The notes: generated by a model from the letters alone, not told the origin. Shown: positions 1 through 8,688, counted from the stretch's first letter. The stretch is 64,000 bases of DNA from Beijerinckiaceae bacterium (GCA_004564215.1 CP024846.1:3051501-3115500); one strand, 5' to 3'. Numbers and translations: made by a program.

Positions 1-128
1 CCTTCAGCCTGGGCGGTTGCCTTCTGCGCCGCCTCGATAAAACCTTCAAAGGCTTTGCGCGCTTCCTCGACGCTTTTCGCCGTCATATCACGGATCTCGG
101 CGGGGATTTCGTAGGGGCTTTTTGTCAT
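1..128 (-). CDS. Phasin family protein (N-terminal part, cut by the window edge)
   Basis: The first 42 residues begin MTKSPYEIPAEIRDMTAKSV and continue with an amphipathic, Ala/Glu/Lys-rich helix (EEARKAFEGFIEAAQKA). This is the usual N-terminus of the alphaproteobacterial phasin_2 family, small helical proteins that coat polyhydroxyalkanoate granules or act as general helical surface proteins. The remainder lies beyond base 1, so total length and C-terminus are unknown. The ATG at 128-126 opens the only sensible frame. The family call is made from the start of the protein only. Confidence 0.72.
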   Translation of the reverse strand, partial: MTKSPYEIPAEIRDMTAKSVEEARKAFEGFIEAAQKATAQAE

Positions 129-436
129 GTCAGCACTTCCCTAATTCGAGGCCATCGGTGGAACATTAATAGCCGGCCAGAGCGACGTCCACGCTTGTTA
201 GCAGCCATCCCATTATAGATGAGGGGTTTTGCTGCCACAACGGCTGCCAAAATGTTTCCGGAGGCCAGGCCGGGGCGCCTTGCCAATCTTGCCTTTGAAT
301 TTCGCGTTCGGCGTAGAGTCGGACGTCTCAGAGAGAATGGACCGCGGCGGCGCGATTGCAGCGAGCGGTCCTGGGGGTCAATATTTGGGAACAACAGCTG
401 CCGGTGGCGCTAACCAATCGAACTTATAGTGCCCGC
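129..436. other. Gene-free stretch upstream of the phasin gene
   Basis: These 308 bases separate the phasin start from the 3' end of the next minus-strand gene. Short reading frames exist on both strands but none has a ribosome-binding site with protein-like composition. The stretch presumably holds the phasin promoter and leader; no specific site could be recognised. Confidence 0.4.
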
Positions 437-961
437 TTACGGGAGCGCCTCAGGGCCGTCGCTAAATTCGTCCAGTAATCGACCGATCATTTCCTGCAGC
501 TCCGGTCGAATTCCACCTCGGCCGGCAAATGTCGTTTCGACAAGTCCATCGTGAAAGTATTGCACCCATTCCTCATCAAGGACAGACTTTGGGTCGCCTG
601 TACTCTTGAGTTGGCGCAAGCCTCGTCGCGCCAAAGGAGTGTAGCCGCGCAGAATGACCCTGAAATATTCTTCTTTTACCAATTCTCCTTGTCCAAAATC
701 CTCTTGTTTCTCTTGGGCCCAAACCGTCTGCCTCAACTGACCGGGCCAGAGAACCGCGTCGACTCGAGCCAACCCTCTGAGCAAGTGATTGCCGTAGGGC
801 AAGTTCCCCACGATTTCCTCCGTCCGCTCCGGTGCCTGACCCCACGCAATCAAGAACCCGGCCAGCACCAACAGCAATACGGAGAGCCAAATGGATACGA
901 GCACCGCAAGAACCACAATCGCCAGGGCTATTCCGAGCTTAGTCCTATTGTTCAAAGTCAT
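437..961 (-). CDS. Hypothetical single-pass membrane protein
   Basis: A 174-residue protein of unrecognised family. Residues about 9-40 form one strong hydrophobic segment (LGIALAIVVLAVLVSIWLSV), followed by a soluble Arg/Glu-rich domain with no catalytic motif that I can name. The frame extends 101 codons upstream, but the ATG at 961 is chosen because GGGAGGG lies a few bases before it and because the upstream part has low-complexity Pro/Arg composition unlike a real N-terminus. Probably anchored in the inner membrane with a cytoplasmic C-terminal domain. Function unknown. Confidence 0.6.
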   Translation of the reverse strand: MTLNNRTKLGIALAIVVLAVLVSIWLSVLLLVLAGFLIAWGQAPERTEEIVGNLPYGNHLLRGLARVDAVLWPGQLRQTVWAQEKQEDFGQGELVKEEYFRVILRGYTPLARRGLRQLKSTGDPKSVLDEEWVQYFHDGLVETTFAGRGGIRPELQEMIGRLLDEFSDGPEALP

Positions 962-1282
962 CTTTATCCCTCCCGTTTTTTTTGAAAATCTAGCACAGGG
1001 ATTTCTAAAAACCGAGGAAGGACTGATTGATACTGACCGCAAGCTTCCTGATCCGACGACCCTGGGGATGCAACTGCTGCCGCCTGGCGGGGGAGGACCA
1101 ACAAAGGTTGGCCTTGGCAAATGACCCGGCCTCGGTGCCCGCTGTCGCGGCGCAAGCCAGCAGGGCACATCTCGTTTTGGGACTGAAGGGGCGGCGTTGC
1201 CGCGTAAAATGGGGCCGAGCTTAGGGACCGCTCGATGCTCTCGATCATAAGTCAGTGGCATCAATGGGATATGTGAGCCAGC
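962..1282. other. Gene-free stretch between the membrane-protein gene and tRNA-Asn
   Basis: About 320 bases holding the promoter side of the minus-strand membrane protein gene and the 3' flank of tRNA-Asn. Reading frames here are shadows without ribosome-binding sites. No hairpin or repeat stood out. Confidence 0.35.
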
Positions 1283-1358
1283 TGGCTCCCTGAGCAGGAC
1301 TCGAACCTGCGACCGATCGATTAACAGTCGATTGCTCTACCAGCTGAGCTATCAGGGA
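1283..1358 (-). tRNA. tRNA-Asn (anticodon GTT)
   Basis: On the minus strand the sequence folds as a full cloverleaf: acceptor stem TCCCTGA/TCAGGGA, D arm AGCTCAGCTGGTAGAGC, anticodon stem ATCGA/TCGAT around loop CTGTTAA, T arm with GGTTCGAGTCC, and an encoded GCCA 3' end. The loop gives anticodon GTT, hence asparagine. Confidence 0.96.
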
Positions 1359-1507
1359 TCACGCGGCTTTTTTCGCGGCGACGCGCATATAACAAGCTCG
1401 CCGCAGCTTTGCAAAGCGCAAATGATGGCCCATCCTGGCTCTGTCCCCACGGCAAAGCCCACGGAGCGCAAGCCGGTTCTTGCGAGGATGCGGCAGCTTT
1501 GTTATAG

Positions 1508-1529
1508 CCGGGGGCGCTCTGGCCCCCGG
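1508..1529. other. Perfect 8-bp hairpin upstream of tRNA-Cys
   Basis: Arms CCGGGGGC and GCCCCCGG surround a six-base loop, 15 bases before the tRNA-Cys gene. It has no T-run, so it is more likely a processing or attenuating structure, or chance in GC-rich DNA, than a classical terminator. Confidence 0.4.
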
Positions 1530-1544
1530 GCTCGTTGCGGCGGG

Positions 1545-1618
1545 GGCCTCGTGGCGGAATGGTTACGCAGAGGACTGCAAATCCTTCAATCCCGGTTCGA
1601 TTCCGGGCGAGGCCTCCA
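1545..1618 (+). tRNA. tRNA-Cys (anticodon GCA)
   Basis: Cloverleaf with acceptor stem GGCCTCG/CGAGGCC, anticodon stem AGGA/TCCT around loop CTGCAAA, T stem CCCGG/CCGGG with loop TTCGATT, and an encoded TCCA end. The anticodon is GCA, hence cysteine. It is transcribed away from tRNA-Asn. Confidence 0.96.
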
Positions 1619-2294
1619 CGGGGTTCTTTGACCATTGTTTTGTAAGGGTTTGTTGCCCTAAAAGTCCAAGATCAATGACACTGAACGTTGCGCAAGGCAC
1701 GCATCCTGGCCGCGCGTCACTCTTTGCAAAATGACGTCGCCGGCACAAGGCGTCGGGATTCGGCTTTGAGCCAGGCACGCCAATAGGGCGGCCGCAGATT
1801 GCGCAGATTCGCGACCTGTGCCCTGCTCGGATTTGGCGGTGGCGGAAAACCTCAGCGCCTCCCTGCCCAGTTTTACCGCGCGGCCTGCGATAGCTTTCGC
1901 CTCTTTGCTTACTTTGATCCGAGGTTTCCAATCGTTCGATGGGGTTGCTTCCATGCGGTTTCCGTACGGGGCTCACACTAGTGGCGAAGGCCGGACGCTT
2001 CCTTGCCAATTTGATCAGGCCATTTAGAATATCTTGCAACACACTGAAAAATAGGCGGGAGAGACCGTAACACCTAACTCGCTCATACCGCCGAGCGCGC
2101 GGAACCGTGGGGGTTTCCAATCGTTCGCACCGCCGTTCGGAAACGTTCTAACCGGTTCGCCGCAGGCAAATCGCTCCGCGCCGCAAGGGGGACCTCACGT
2201 CGGGACTAGTTTTTGGGTAGAGTCAAAAAATACTGCTGATTCAGCATCCTCCGTCGATTCCTGCAGCGCAGCCCTACACTCTCCGAGGCCCCCC
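1619..2294. other. Long gene-poor stretch after tRNA-Cys
   Basis: 676 bases without a convincing gene. A minus-strand frame at 1658-1954 (98 codons, starting MEATPSNDWKPRIKVSKEAK) has a plausible N-terminus but an irregular C-terminus and no recognisable family, so it is not called. A 16-bp sequence, GGTTTCCAATCGTTCG, occurs exactly at 1923-1938 and again at 2112-2127. The stretch lies beside two tRNA genes and could be a decayed insertion, but nothing proves that. Confidence 0.4.
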
Positions 2295-2903
2295 ATGTTT
2301 GCGAAAATCCTCTTTGCGTGGCTCTGGCTGGCCCCCGCTGCGGCATTTGCCGAAGACCACGCAAAACCAAACATCATAGAAGAGAAGGACGGGAACGTTA
2401 CAAATTACAGGGTTGAGGGAAGTCTGGCCGCGACAAATCCGGTGGGCTGTATTCCCCTGGCGGACGCGAAAAACAACCTCACCCCGGCCGATTTATACAA
2501 GGGCATTTCGGAATGCATCGATCAGAATAAATTCGAAATGGCGGTCGAATTATTTGCTCTCGCCGGCATATATGCGCGTTTCGATGCAGAGAGGGTCACG
2601 GACGAGACGGCGGGCCAAGCCGGAGAAGTGTTGATCAGCGACACATTCGCGAACGTGCCAGAGAAAAAAAAGTCGCAATTTTTCGCGATGTTCCAGCGCA
2701 TCTCAAAGAGCCCGAAATTGCTGGAGCCGCTCTGCGTCAAGATTCGTCAGATGGGCGCCCCCGACTATGAGCCGAAATATATGATCCTGCATGGCATGAA
2801 GGCGTTCCTGGGCGACCCTTATGAGGGCGCGTTATCGGATAAATTTGACGCGGCGGCGACATGGCAACGTCTCCAATCGGACTATTTGCATTGTCCCAAG
2901 TAA
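2295..2903 (+). CDS. Exported hypothetical protein
   Basis: 202 residues opening with a clear Sec signal peptide (MFAKILFAWLWLAPAAAFAE, cleavage probably after AFA). The mature part is soluble, largely helical, with four cysteines (in VGCIPL, SECIDQ, EPLCVK and the final HCPK) that could form disulfides in the periplasm. No family recognised. It ends 26 bases before the next gene, also a small exported protein, so the two are probably co-transcribed. Confidence 0.72.
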   Translation: MFAKILFAWLWLAPAAAFAEDHAKPNIIEEKDGNVTNYRVEGSLAATNPVGCIPLADAKNNLTPADLYKGISECIDQNKFEMAVELFALAGIYARFDAERVTDETAGQAGEVLISDTFANVPEKKKSQFFAMFQRISKSPKLLEPLCVKIRQMGAPDYEPKYMILHGMKAFLGDPYEGALSDKFDAAATWQRLQSDYLHCPK

Positions 2904-2929
2904 GTGAAACCCAATCGATGAGGCCGAAG

Positions 2930-3310
2930 ATGAATCGCATGCTTTCACGCGGCATTGGCGCCGCGATGGCCTTGTCCCTTTTTGCGCCGGCGTTCGCCCA
3001 GAGCCAGATGGAGTTGAACGAGGAGGCCGCAAAAGATTTTGCGGCGACCGACAAAAAGCTGAACGAGATTTACCAAAGTCTGATGACCAAGATCTCGACG
3101 TCAGGACAGGCCCATCTCCGGGACGCAGAGAAGGCTTGGATCGATTACCGCGATCGGGAATGCGCCTTTGAAACCCTTGGAACCGTCGATGGCTCCGTTC
3201 ACCCATTGGTCCTGCTGAATTGCAAGAGCCGCCTCACCAGCCAACGCATCGCAGATCTCGAAGCGCAATTGAACTGCGAAGAAGGAGACCTCTCCTGCGG
3301 CGGCCAATGA
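2930..3310 (+). CDS. Exported LprI-like (DUF1311) protein
   Basis: 126 residues with a signal peptide (MNRMLSRGIGAAMALSLFAP, then AFA-Q). The mature domain has the DUF1311/LprI layout: an early helix with DKKLNEIYQSLM, the central block LRDAEKAWIDYRDRECAFET, and a later Cys/Arg helix (NCKSRLTSQRIADLE). Members include the mycobacterial lysozyme inhibitor LprI, but most are uncharacterised envelope proteins, so inhibition of lysozyme is only a possibility. The ATG at 2930 is preferred because GAGG lies about seven bases upstream; an in-frame ATG at 2918 is the alternative. Confidence 0.78.
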   Translation: MNRMLSRGIGAAMALSLFAPAFAQSQMELNEEAAKDFAATDKKLNEIYQSLMTKISTSGQAHLRDAEKAWIDYRDRECAFETLGTVDGSVHPLVLLNCKSRLTSQRIADLEAQLNCEEGDLSCGGQ

Positions 3311-3526
3311 GTCGCGGAGCATGGCGGTCGCATCGCTGATAGGCGCGCGGGAAGGGCGGGGCCAACAGGCTAGCTATTTGAGGCCTCTTTTGCGGCCTTT
3401 GCGGCAGCCTTACGGATAAAGCCGTTTCATCGCAAGGCGTTGACGATTTAGATCAAAATCACAGTTATCTAAAGAACAACCGCGCCACTTGTGGCCGCGA
3501 TGACACACGGGTCCAGATTGTAATCT

Positions 3527-5002
3527 ATGGGCCCGCCCATATCGCGACTCGTCTTGACCTTGTTAAGTCTTTCGGATGGCATTGCCTTCGCTGGAGCCAT
3601 TGCCGGACTACGAAGCGCCCGCGATCATGCAATGGAATTTTTTCCGGCGTTCTCAAGGAGCGGTGAATTGGGCTGGTCGATCGTGCGAGCTGCAGTTCAA
3701 GCCTGGGCGATCGTGCTCCTCGGGATCGCCGGATTCTCGGGCACGTCCGTCTGCGCTCAAACGGCGCCGGAGCCCCTTGGCGGAGATCTCCTTTTCCAGA
3801 CCATGCTGAGCAAACCGTCCAATCTGGACGCGACGCTGCAATATGCGGTGACCAGCAAGGATGCAGGGGATATCGAAGCCGCGATCGGCGCGCTCGAGCG
3901 GCTGCTGTTTTTCAACCGCAATTTGTCTCGGGTGCGGTTTGAGCTAGGGACGCTCTACTTTCGCCTCGGCTCCTACGAGATGGCGCGCGGATATTTCGAA
4001 TCCGCCCAATCTTCTCCCGACGCCACCGCGGATCTGACGCAGCGCGCCCAGGAATTCCTCGACAAGATCGATAAAAAGCAGCAGCCGGACCAATGGAGCG
4101 GAAGTGCTCAGACGGGGCTCCGTTTTCAGTCGAACGCCAGCCTTGGCTCGAATCAACAAGCCTTGCTCGGCGCGACGCGGCCCCTCAATAGCCAGTTTGC
4201 GCCTCAGTCCGACGTGAACTGGTTCGGGATTGTCGCGCTGAATTATGTCCACGACTTCGGCAATCAGCAAGGAGATGTGTTCGAGGCCAGTATCCTTGGC
4301 TATGATGCGCAGCAATTTAAGGTCTCCGCGGTCGACGCGGGGTTCGTCGAGGTTCGCGCCGGTCCTCGCTTCGGCGTCTTCCAGGAGATTTTGAACGGCG
4401 CCTCGATCAAGCCCTACATCGTTGCGACGGGGGTGGCACTTGGAGGTGAGCCCTATCTCGGAAGCATCGGCGGTGGCGTTACGATGCATTTCGATTTGGC
4501 GAGTGTCGCGCTTGATCCTTACATTGAGTTCCGCCGCATGGGGTATCGTAACTCCAGCCTCTACCCGCTGGCGTCAGGGCTGAATGGGACACTTTCGACC
4601 TATGCTCTGCAAGGCGGAGGACAGATATTTTCGGGAGTGCGCTGGCAGGCTAAACTCGCCTACAACCATAGCGACGATGCCTTTCCCTGGTACAGCTACG
4701 ACCGATATGGCTTTGACATTTTATTTCCCAGCACGGTTCCGTCCCCTTGGGGAGGACGGAGCTGGATCGTGACACCTTCCTTTGGTTTTGCGCAGTGGCA
4801 ATACCGACAGCCCGACCCGACGTTTTCTCCCTTCACAAGAGAACACGATCTGGAATGGAGACTGGGCCTAGGGCTGGATGTTCCGATCTATGACCGGTTT
4901 GGGCTTGGCGTGCAGGTGCAATACCGTACATTCAACTCGAATATTCCCGGGAATACGTTTGAAGATCTTTCGGTCACGCTGGGTCCCACGGTCAGTTTTT
5001 GA
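3527..5002 (+). CDS. TPR plus outer-membrane beta-barrel protein (Slam/DUF560-like layout)
   Basis: 491 residues. After a signal segment ending SVCAQ come helical TPR-like repeats (about residues 100-180; GALERLLFFNRNLSRVRFEL, then LGTLYFRLGSYEMARGYFES), then about 290 residues of alternating beta strands ending in an aromatic terminus (TLGPTVSF), as in outer-membrane barrels. A periplasmic TPR domain joined to a C-terminal barrel is the arrangement of surface lipoprotein assembly modifiers (Slam). The assignment is by architecture, not by a diagnostic motif. The translation start is uncertain: an ATG at 3632 gives a more compact signal peptide. The FecR-domain gene follows after 9 bases. Confidence 0.7.
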   Translation: MGPPISRLVLTLLSLSDGIAFAGAIAGLRSARDHAMEFFPAFSRSGELGWSIVRAAVQAWAIVLLGIAGFSGTSVCAQTAPEPLGGDLLFQTMLSKPSNLDATLQYAVTSKDAGDIEAAIGALERLLFFNRNLSRVRFELGTLYFRLGSYEMARGYFESAQSSPDATADLTQRAQEFLDKIDKKQQPDQWSGSAQTGLRFQSNASLGSNQQALLGATRPLNSQFAPQSDVNWFGIVALNYVHDFGNQQGDVFEASILGYDAQQFKVSAVDAGFVEVRAGPRFGVFQEILNGASIKPYIVATGVALGGEPYLGSIGGGVTMHFDLASVALDPYIEFRRMGYRNSSLYPLASGLNGTLSTYALQGGGQIFSGVRWQAKLAYNHSDDAFPWYSYDRYGFDILFPSTVPSPWGGRSWIVTPSFGFAQWQYRQPDPTFSPFTREHDLEWRLGLGLDVPIYDRFGLGVQVQYRTFNSNIPGNTFEDLSVTLGPTVSF

Positions 5003-5011
5003 GAAAGCAAC

Positions 5012-5923
5012 ATGGCGTTCAAGAATAACCCGCTGGTCGCATGGACTGCTGCAGTGCTGATGGCCGGCACCGCGTTTGCGGGTTTGCCGGCTGTCGCCCA
5101 GGAAGTTGGCGCTGCCGCCGCGGTCAATCCGCTTTCCCAAAGCACGCCGCCGGGCCGGCAAACGCGCGTGTTGCGAATTGGGGCGCCGATCGTGCATGAC
5201 GAACGCGTCCAAACAACAGCGAGCGGGACCGCTCAACTTCTGTTCATTGACAAGACCACCCTCAATGTCGGTCCGAACAGCAATCTTGTGATCGATAAAT
5301 TTATTTACGATCCCGCCTCAGGCACGGGCCAAATGGCAACGTCATTGACCAAAGGGGTCCTTCGCTTTGTCGGCGGACGGCTGAGCCACCAAGGCGCCGC
5401 CACGGTCAGTACCCCGGTTGCGACGATTGGAATTCGCGGAGGCACGGCGACGATCGCGCATGGACGGGAGGGTACGCGGGTCATCAATCATTTCGGCGCG
5501 ATCACGATCACCAATGCCTGCGGCTCCGTCACCATCCGGCGCACGGGCTTTGCTGTTTCTCTCGCCAACCAGAACACCTGCCCGACCGATCCGCAACGCG
5601 CGTCCCAGGCTGAGGTCAATCACTATCTCGCGCTTCTGACGAGCCAACCGGGACAGAACGGCGGAGCGACGTCGATTCCAACCGACGCCCTGGTCGGCCA
5701 ATTCGGGATCAGCCAATTGTCCGGTAACGTTGGGCCGGATAGCAGATCGATCCAGCAGCAGACCACCAATGTCGAAACCTTCGTCTTCGATACAATTCTG
5801 CAGGCGACGCAAAAGGCGGCTGTGAGGCAAGTCAATCCCTTCCCACGCCCGTCGCCAGAACCGCCGCCCCCACCCCCGCCTCCACCGCCCCCTCCGCCTC
5901 GCGATCCGCAAGTGTCGCCATAG
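5012..5923 (+). CDS. FecR-domain exported protein with polyproline tail
   Basis: 303 residues. A signal peptide (to about residue 29, LPAVAQ) precedes a FecR-type domain at about 60-150 with its typical jelly-roll pattern (TTASGTAQLLFIDKTTLNVG, then LTKGVLRFVGG and VSTPVATIGIRGGTATI). There is no anti-sigma N-terminal helix or transmembrane anchor, so this is not a canonical FecR regulator but a periplasmic or surface protein of the FecR-only kind. The tail holds thirteen prolines in a row (residues 284-296). It sits between the barrel gene and a CHASE2-cyclase gene, suggesting a ligand or sensor part of one system. Confidence 0.8.
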   Translation: MAFKNNPLVAWTAAVLMAGTAFAGLPAVAQEVGAAAAVNPLSQSTPPGRQTRVLRIGAPIVHDERVQTTASGTAQLLFIDKTTLNVGPNSNLVIDKFIYDPASGTGQMATSLTKGVLRFVGGRLSHQGAATVSTPVATIGIRGGTATIAHGREGTRVINHFGAITITNACGSVTIRRTGFAVSLANQNTCPTDPQRASQAEVNHYLALLTSQPGQNGGATSIPTDALVGQFGISQLSGNVGPDSRSIQQQTTNVETFVFDTILQATQKAAVRQVNPFPRPSPEPPPPPPPPPPPPPRDPQVSP

Positions 5924-6098
5924 CAAGGCGGCGGATGCCGATTGAAGCGGCGCCGCCAGCCGAGATCGCACTCGGTGGCTCAGCTTGTGAAGGAGCGGCG
6001 ATCGCCCTCATTACGGGGATCAGTGCGATTGAGATTCATGCTTGCCGGTGATTTCTTGCTATGCTGTCTCCCCGGAGTTCGAAGACAGGCAGTAAGTC

Positions 6099-8321
6099 TT
6101 GCGACGCCAAAAAACGCGCATCAGCCGATTATTTTTCCCGCTCGTATGCGGATTTCTGCTGCTCGCGGTCGTCGTGCGCGGGGCCGATCCGTTCTTCGTC
6201 CAGGCGCTGCGCCTGATTGCCTTTGACGCCTATCAGCGGTTGGCGCCGCAATCCTACGATCCAGAGCTTCCGGTCCGTATCGTCGACATCGATCCAGAAT
6301 CTATTGCGCGATTCGGACAGTGGCCATGGCCGCGAACGACCATGCGCGACCTCGTCGTCCGGCTCAACGAACGCAACGCTGCGGCCATTGCGTTCGATAT
6401 CGTTTTCGCGGAGCCGGATCGCACCTCTTTCGAGGAAGTTGTAAAACATCTACCGCCCGATCAAGCCAGCGAACTGCGCAGCAAAGCCGGTTCTTCGACG
6501 AATGATGAATTGTTCGCGGAAGCCCTCAAGGCGGCGCCGAGCGTGCTGCAAATCATATTGACGAACCGACCGGAGTCCGAGCTGTTCACCCCAAAGGCCG
6601 GCTTCGTATTCGCCGGCGACGACCCCAAAGCCTTTCTGCGGGCCTACTCCGGCGTCGACGGCAATCTGCCCTTGCTGAGCAGCGCTGCAAAGGGTCTCGG
6701 CGCAACAAATCTATTTCCTGCTCGCGACGGGGTGGTTCGGCGCGTGCCGCTGTTTTTCCGGCTCGGTGACCAAATCGTTCCTTCGCTCGCGGCGGAGGCT
6801 TTAAGGGTGGCTCAGGATGCTTCGACCTATGTGCTCAAATCGTCGAATGCCAGCGGCGAGACGGCCTTTGGGCAAAACACCGGTCTCAATCATGTGCGCA
6901 TCGGCAATCTCGATGTCGCCACTGACGAAGAGGGTGCCCTGGCCCTCAAATTTCGTCAGAGCAATCCCTCTGCCTTCATCCCGGCTTGGAAACTTATCGC
7001 CGGCGACGTCGACGAAAAAGAGATCGTGGGCAAGATCATTCTTATTGGCACCAGCACGCCCGGTTTGCTGGACCTGCGGGCAACGCCTCTCGATGCCGCC
7101 TTGCCCGGTGTCGAGATCCAGGCGCAAGTCCTTGAACATATTCTCGCGGGCCGCACGCTGACCCGCCCTGACTATGCCGTGGCGGCCGAGCAATTGCTGA
7201 TCGTCGCCTTGGGCTTATTGATGGCGCTTGCCATGTCTCGGCTTTCCCCAGCATTCGCAGCAAGCCTTGGCGCCATCCTACCCCTCGCGGTTCTTGTCAC
7301 CGGATGGATTTCCTACCGCTATTGGAATCTTCTGTTCGATCCCCTTTATCCCTCGCTCGCCTTGCTGATGCTCACCGCCGGCATGACGTTTTCCGTCTAC
7401 CGTGAGGTGGAGAGGCAACGCCGTGAAATCCGCACTGCGTTCAGCCGCTATCTCGCACCGGCGGTCGTTGAGGAGATTATTGCCGATCCGGCGAAACTTG
7501 AACTCGGTGGCGAGGTTCGCGAACTCACACTGATGTTTTGCGACGTACGGGATTTCACGTCGATTTCAGAAGGACTTACCGCCAGCGAACTCACCATGTT
7601 CGTTCAGGAGCTTTTGACGCCGCTGAGCAATATTATTTTGAGGGAGCGCGGAACCATCGACAAATATATGGGCGATGGCATCATGGCTTTCTGGAACGCG
7701 CCGCTCGACGTGAGCGACCATCCCCAGCGGGCCTGTCGCGCCGCGATCGAAATCGTCGGCAAAATCGCCGACCTCAATCGACAATGGAAGGAGCGGGCGA
7801 TGGCGGTCGGCCGGACCTTCGACGAAATCAGGATCGGGATCGGCATCAACACCGGCAATTGTTGCGTCGGCAATCTCGGCAGTGAGCAGCGCTTCGACTA
7901 TTCGGCGATCGGCGATGAGGTCAATGTCACGTCGAGGCTCGAAGGTCTGGCCAAGCTCTACGGTCTGTCGGTGGTGGCGGGCGAGGCGACGGTCAATCGG
8001 TGCCCTTCGCTCGGCATCCTCGAGCTCGATCTGATCCAAGTGAAGGGCCGGGCGAGACCCACGCGGGTTTTTGCACTTCTTGACGTTTTGGGCTGCGGCG
8101 AGCCGGACCTAATGCGGCTGCGGCCGCTTCATGAAAAGTTCCTGCACGCCTACCGGGCGCAAAACTGGGACGAATGCGAAACCCTCGTCGCGCAATGTCG
8201 AAAGGCCGGCGTCACGGCCCTCGATTCTTATTATGCGTTGTTTGCCGCGCGCATCCAGAACCTGCGCGATGCAGCGCTCAACCACGATTGGGATGGTGCC
8301 TACGCCATGACCGAGAAGTGA
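6099..8321 (+). CDS. CHASE2 sensor adenylate/guanylate cyclase
   Basis: 740 residues. An N-terminal membrane helix is followed by an extracytoplasmic CHASE2 domain (about 30-340; VRIVDIDPESIARFGQWPWP is typical), three membrane helices (about 365-435), and a class III nucleotide cyclase domain (about 470-640). Metal-binding aspartates sit in FCDVRDFT and in DKYMGDGIMAFW; the transition-state Asn/Arg pair is in VNVTSRLE. The lysine in DKYMGDG and Asp in SAIGDE favour ATP, so cAMP is the likely product. A helical TPR-like tail follows. The start is TTG at 6099; the next in-frame starts would cut the first helix. It likely converts an envelope signal into cAMP together with the two genes upstream. 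Confidence 0.9.
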   Translation: MRRQKTRISRLFFPLVCGFLLLAVVVRGADPFFVQALRLIAFDAYQRLAPQSYDPELPVRIVDIDPESIARFGQWPWPRTTMRDLVVRLNERNAAAIAFDIVFAEPDRTSFEEVVKHLPPDQASELRSKAGSSTNDELFAEALKAAPSVLQIILTNRPESELFTPKAGFVFAGDDPKAFLRAYSGVDGNLPLLSSAAKGLGATNLFPARDGVVRRVPLFFRLGDQIVPSLAAEALRVAQDASTYVLKSSNASGETAFGQNTGLNHVRIGNLDVATDEEGALALKFRQSNPSAFIPAWKLIAGDVDEKEIVGKIILIGTSTPGLLDLRATPLDAALPGVEIQAQVLEHILAGRTLTRPDYAVAAEQLLIVALGLLMALAMSRLSPAFAASLGAILPLAVLVTGWISYRYWNLLFDPLYPSLALLMLTAGMTFSVYREVERQRREIRTAFSRYLAPAVVEEIIADPAKLELGGEVRELTLMFCDVRDFTSISEGLTASELTMFVQELLTPLSNIILRERGTIDKYMGDGIMAFWNAPLDVSDHPQRACRAAIEIVGKIADLNRQWKERAMAVGRTFDEIRIGIGINTGNCCVGNLGSEQRFDYSAIGDEVNVTSRLEGLAKLYGLSVVAGEATVNRCPSLGILELDLIQVKGRARPTRVFALLDVLGCGEPDLMRLRPLHEKFLHAYRAQNWDECETLVAQCRKAGVTALDSYYALFAARIQNLRDAALNHDWDGAYAMTEK

Positions 8322-8368
8322 CGCTCATTCTGTCCGGTTCGCTTAAATCCGGGCCCTCGCGACACTCC

Positions 8369-8548
8369 TCACGACTTGAGTTGGGACATGACGCTGGCCA
8401 TATCTCCCTTCACAATGATTTCGTGGCTCTCGGTGAACACGATTGTTACATTGCCATTGCCGGTATCGCGCAATAAGCGAATGAACAAAGGATTTACGGC
8501 GACCTTTGTGCCGGTCGGCAAGGTAAAGAGGCATAGTTCTAATTGCAC
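8369..8548 (-). CDS. Small FlbD-like protein
   Basis: 59 residues (MQLELCLFTLPTGTKVAVNP...). The start is a GTG at 8548, chosen because a strong GGGAGGA lies six bases upstream. The pattern KVAVNPLFIRLL, then TIVFTESHEIIVKG and a C-terminal V..L helix, resembles the small FlbD family (xxVNPxxI ... TxxTxxGxxxxV), often found with flagellar genes. No flagellar gene is present here, so function cannot be inferred. It converges with the cyclase gene. Confidence 0.55.
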   Translation of the reverse strand: MQLELCLFTLPTGTKVAVNPLFIRLLRDTGNGNVTIVFTESHEIIVKGDMASVMSQLKS

Positions 8549-8670
8549 GGTCCGTCCTCCCTTTTGCCAAACGCTTATCATAAAAAGCCATCTCGGACCC
8601 AGCTAACTCCTGGGGCTGGGTGCTGACGAGGGAGGCTTCTCTCACAGCGCGGCGGGGAGGCTAAATCGAG

Positions 8671-8688
8671 ACAGACGCTTGCGTCTGT
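8671..8688. repeat. 18-bp inverted repeat
   Basis: ACAGACGC and GCGTCTGT flank a two-base centre, giving an almost perfect palindrome in the 290-base divergent gap between the FlbD-like gene and the next plus-strand gene. Its size and symmetry suit an operator for a dimeric regulator; which regulator is unknown. Confidence 0.4.

Noticed and set aside
1658..1954. 98-codon minus-strand frame starting MEATPSNDWKPRIKVSKEAK
   Set aside because: Plausible start but irregular C-terminal half and no recognisable family; recorded only within the gene-poor stretch.
1563..2120. Long minus-strand frame covering the tRNA-Cys flank
   Set aside because: It runs through the tRNA-Cys gene, has Arg/Pro-rich composition and no ribosome-binding site; a shadow frame.
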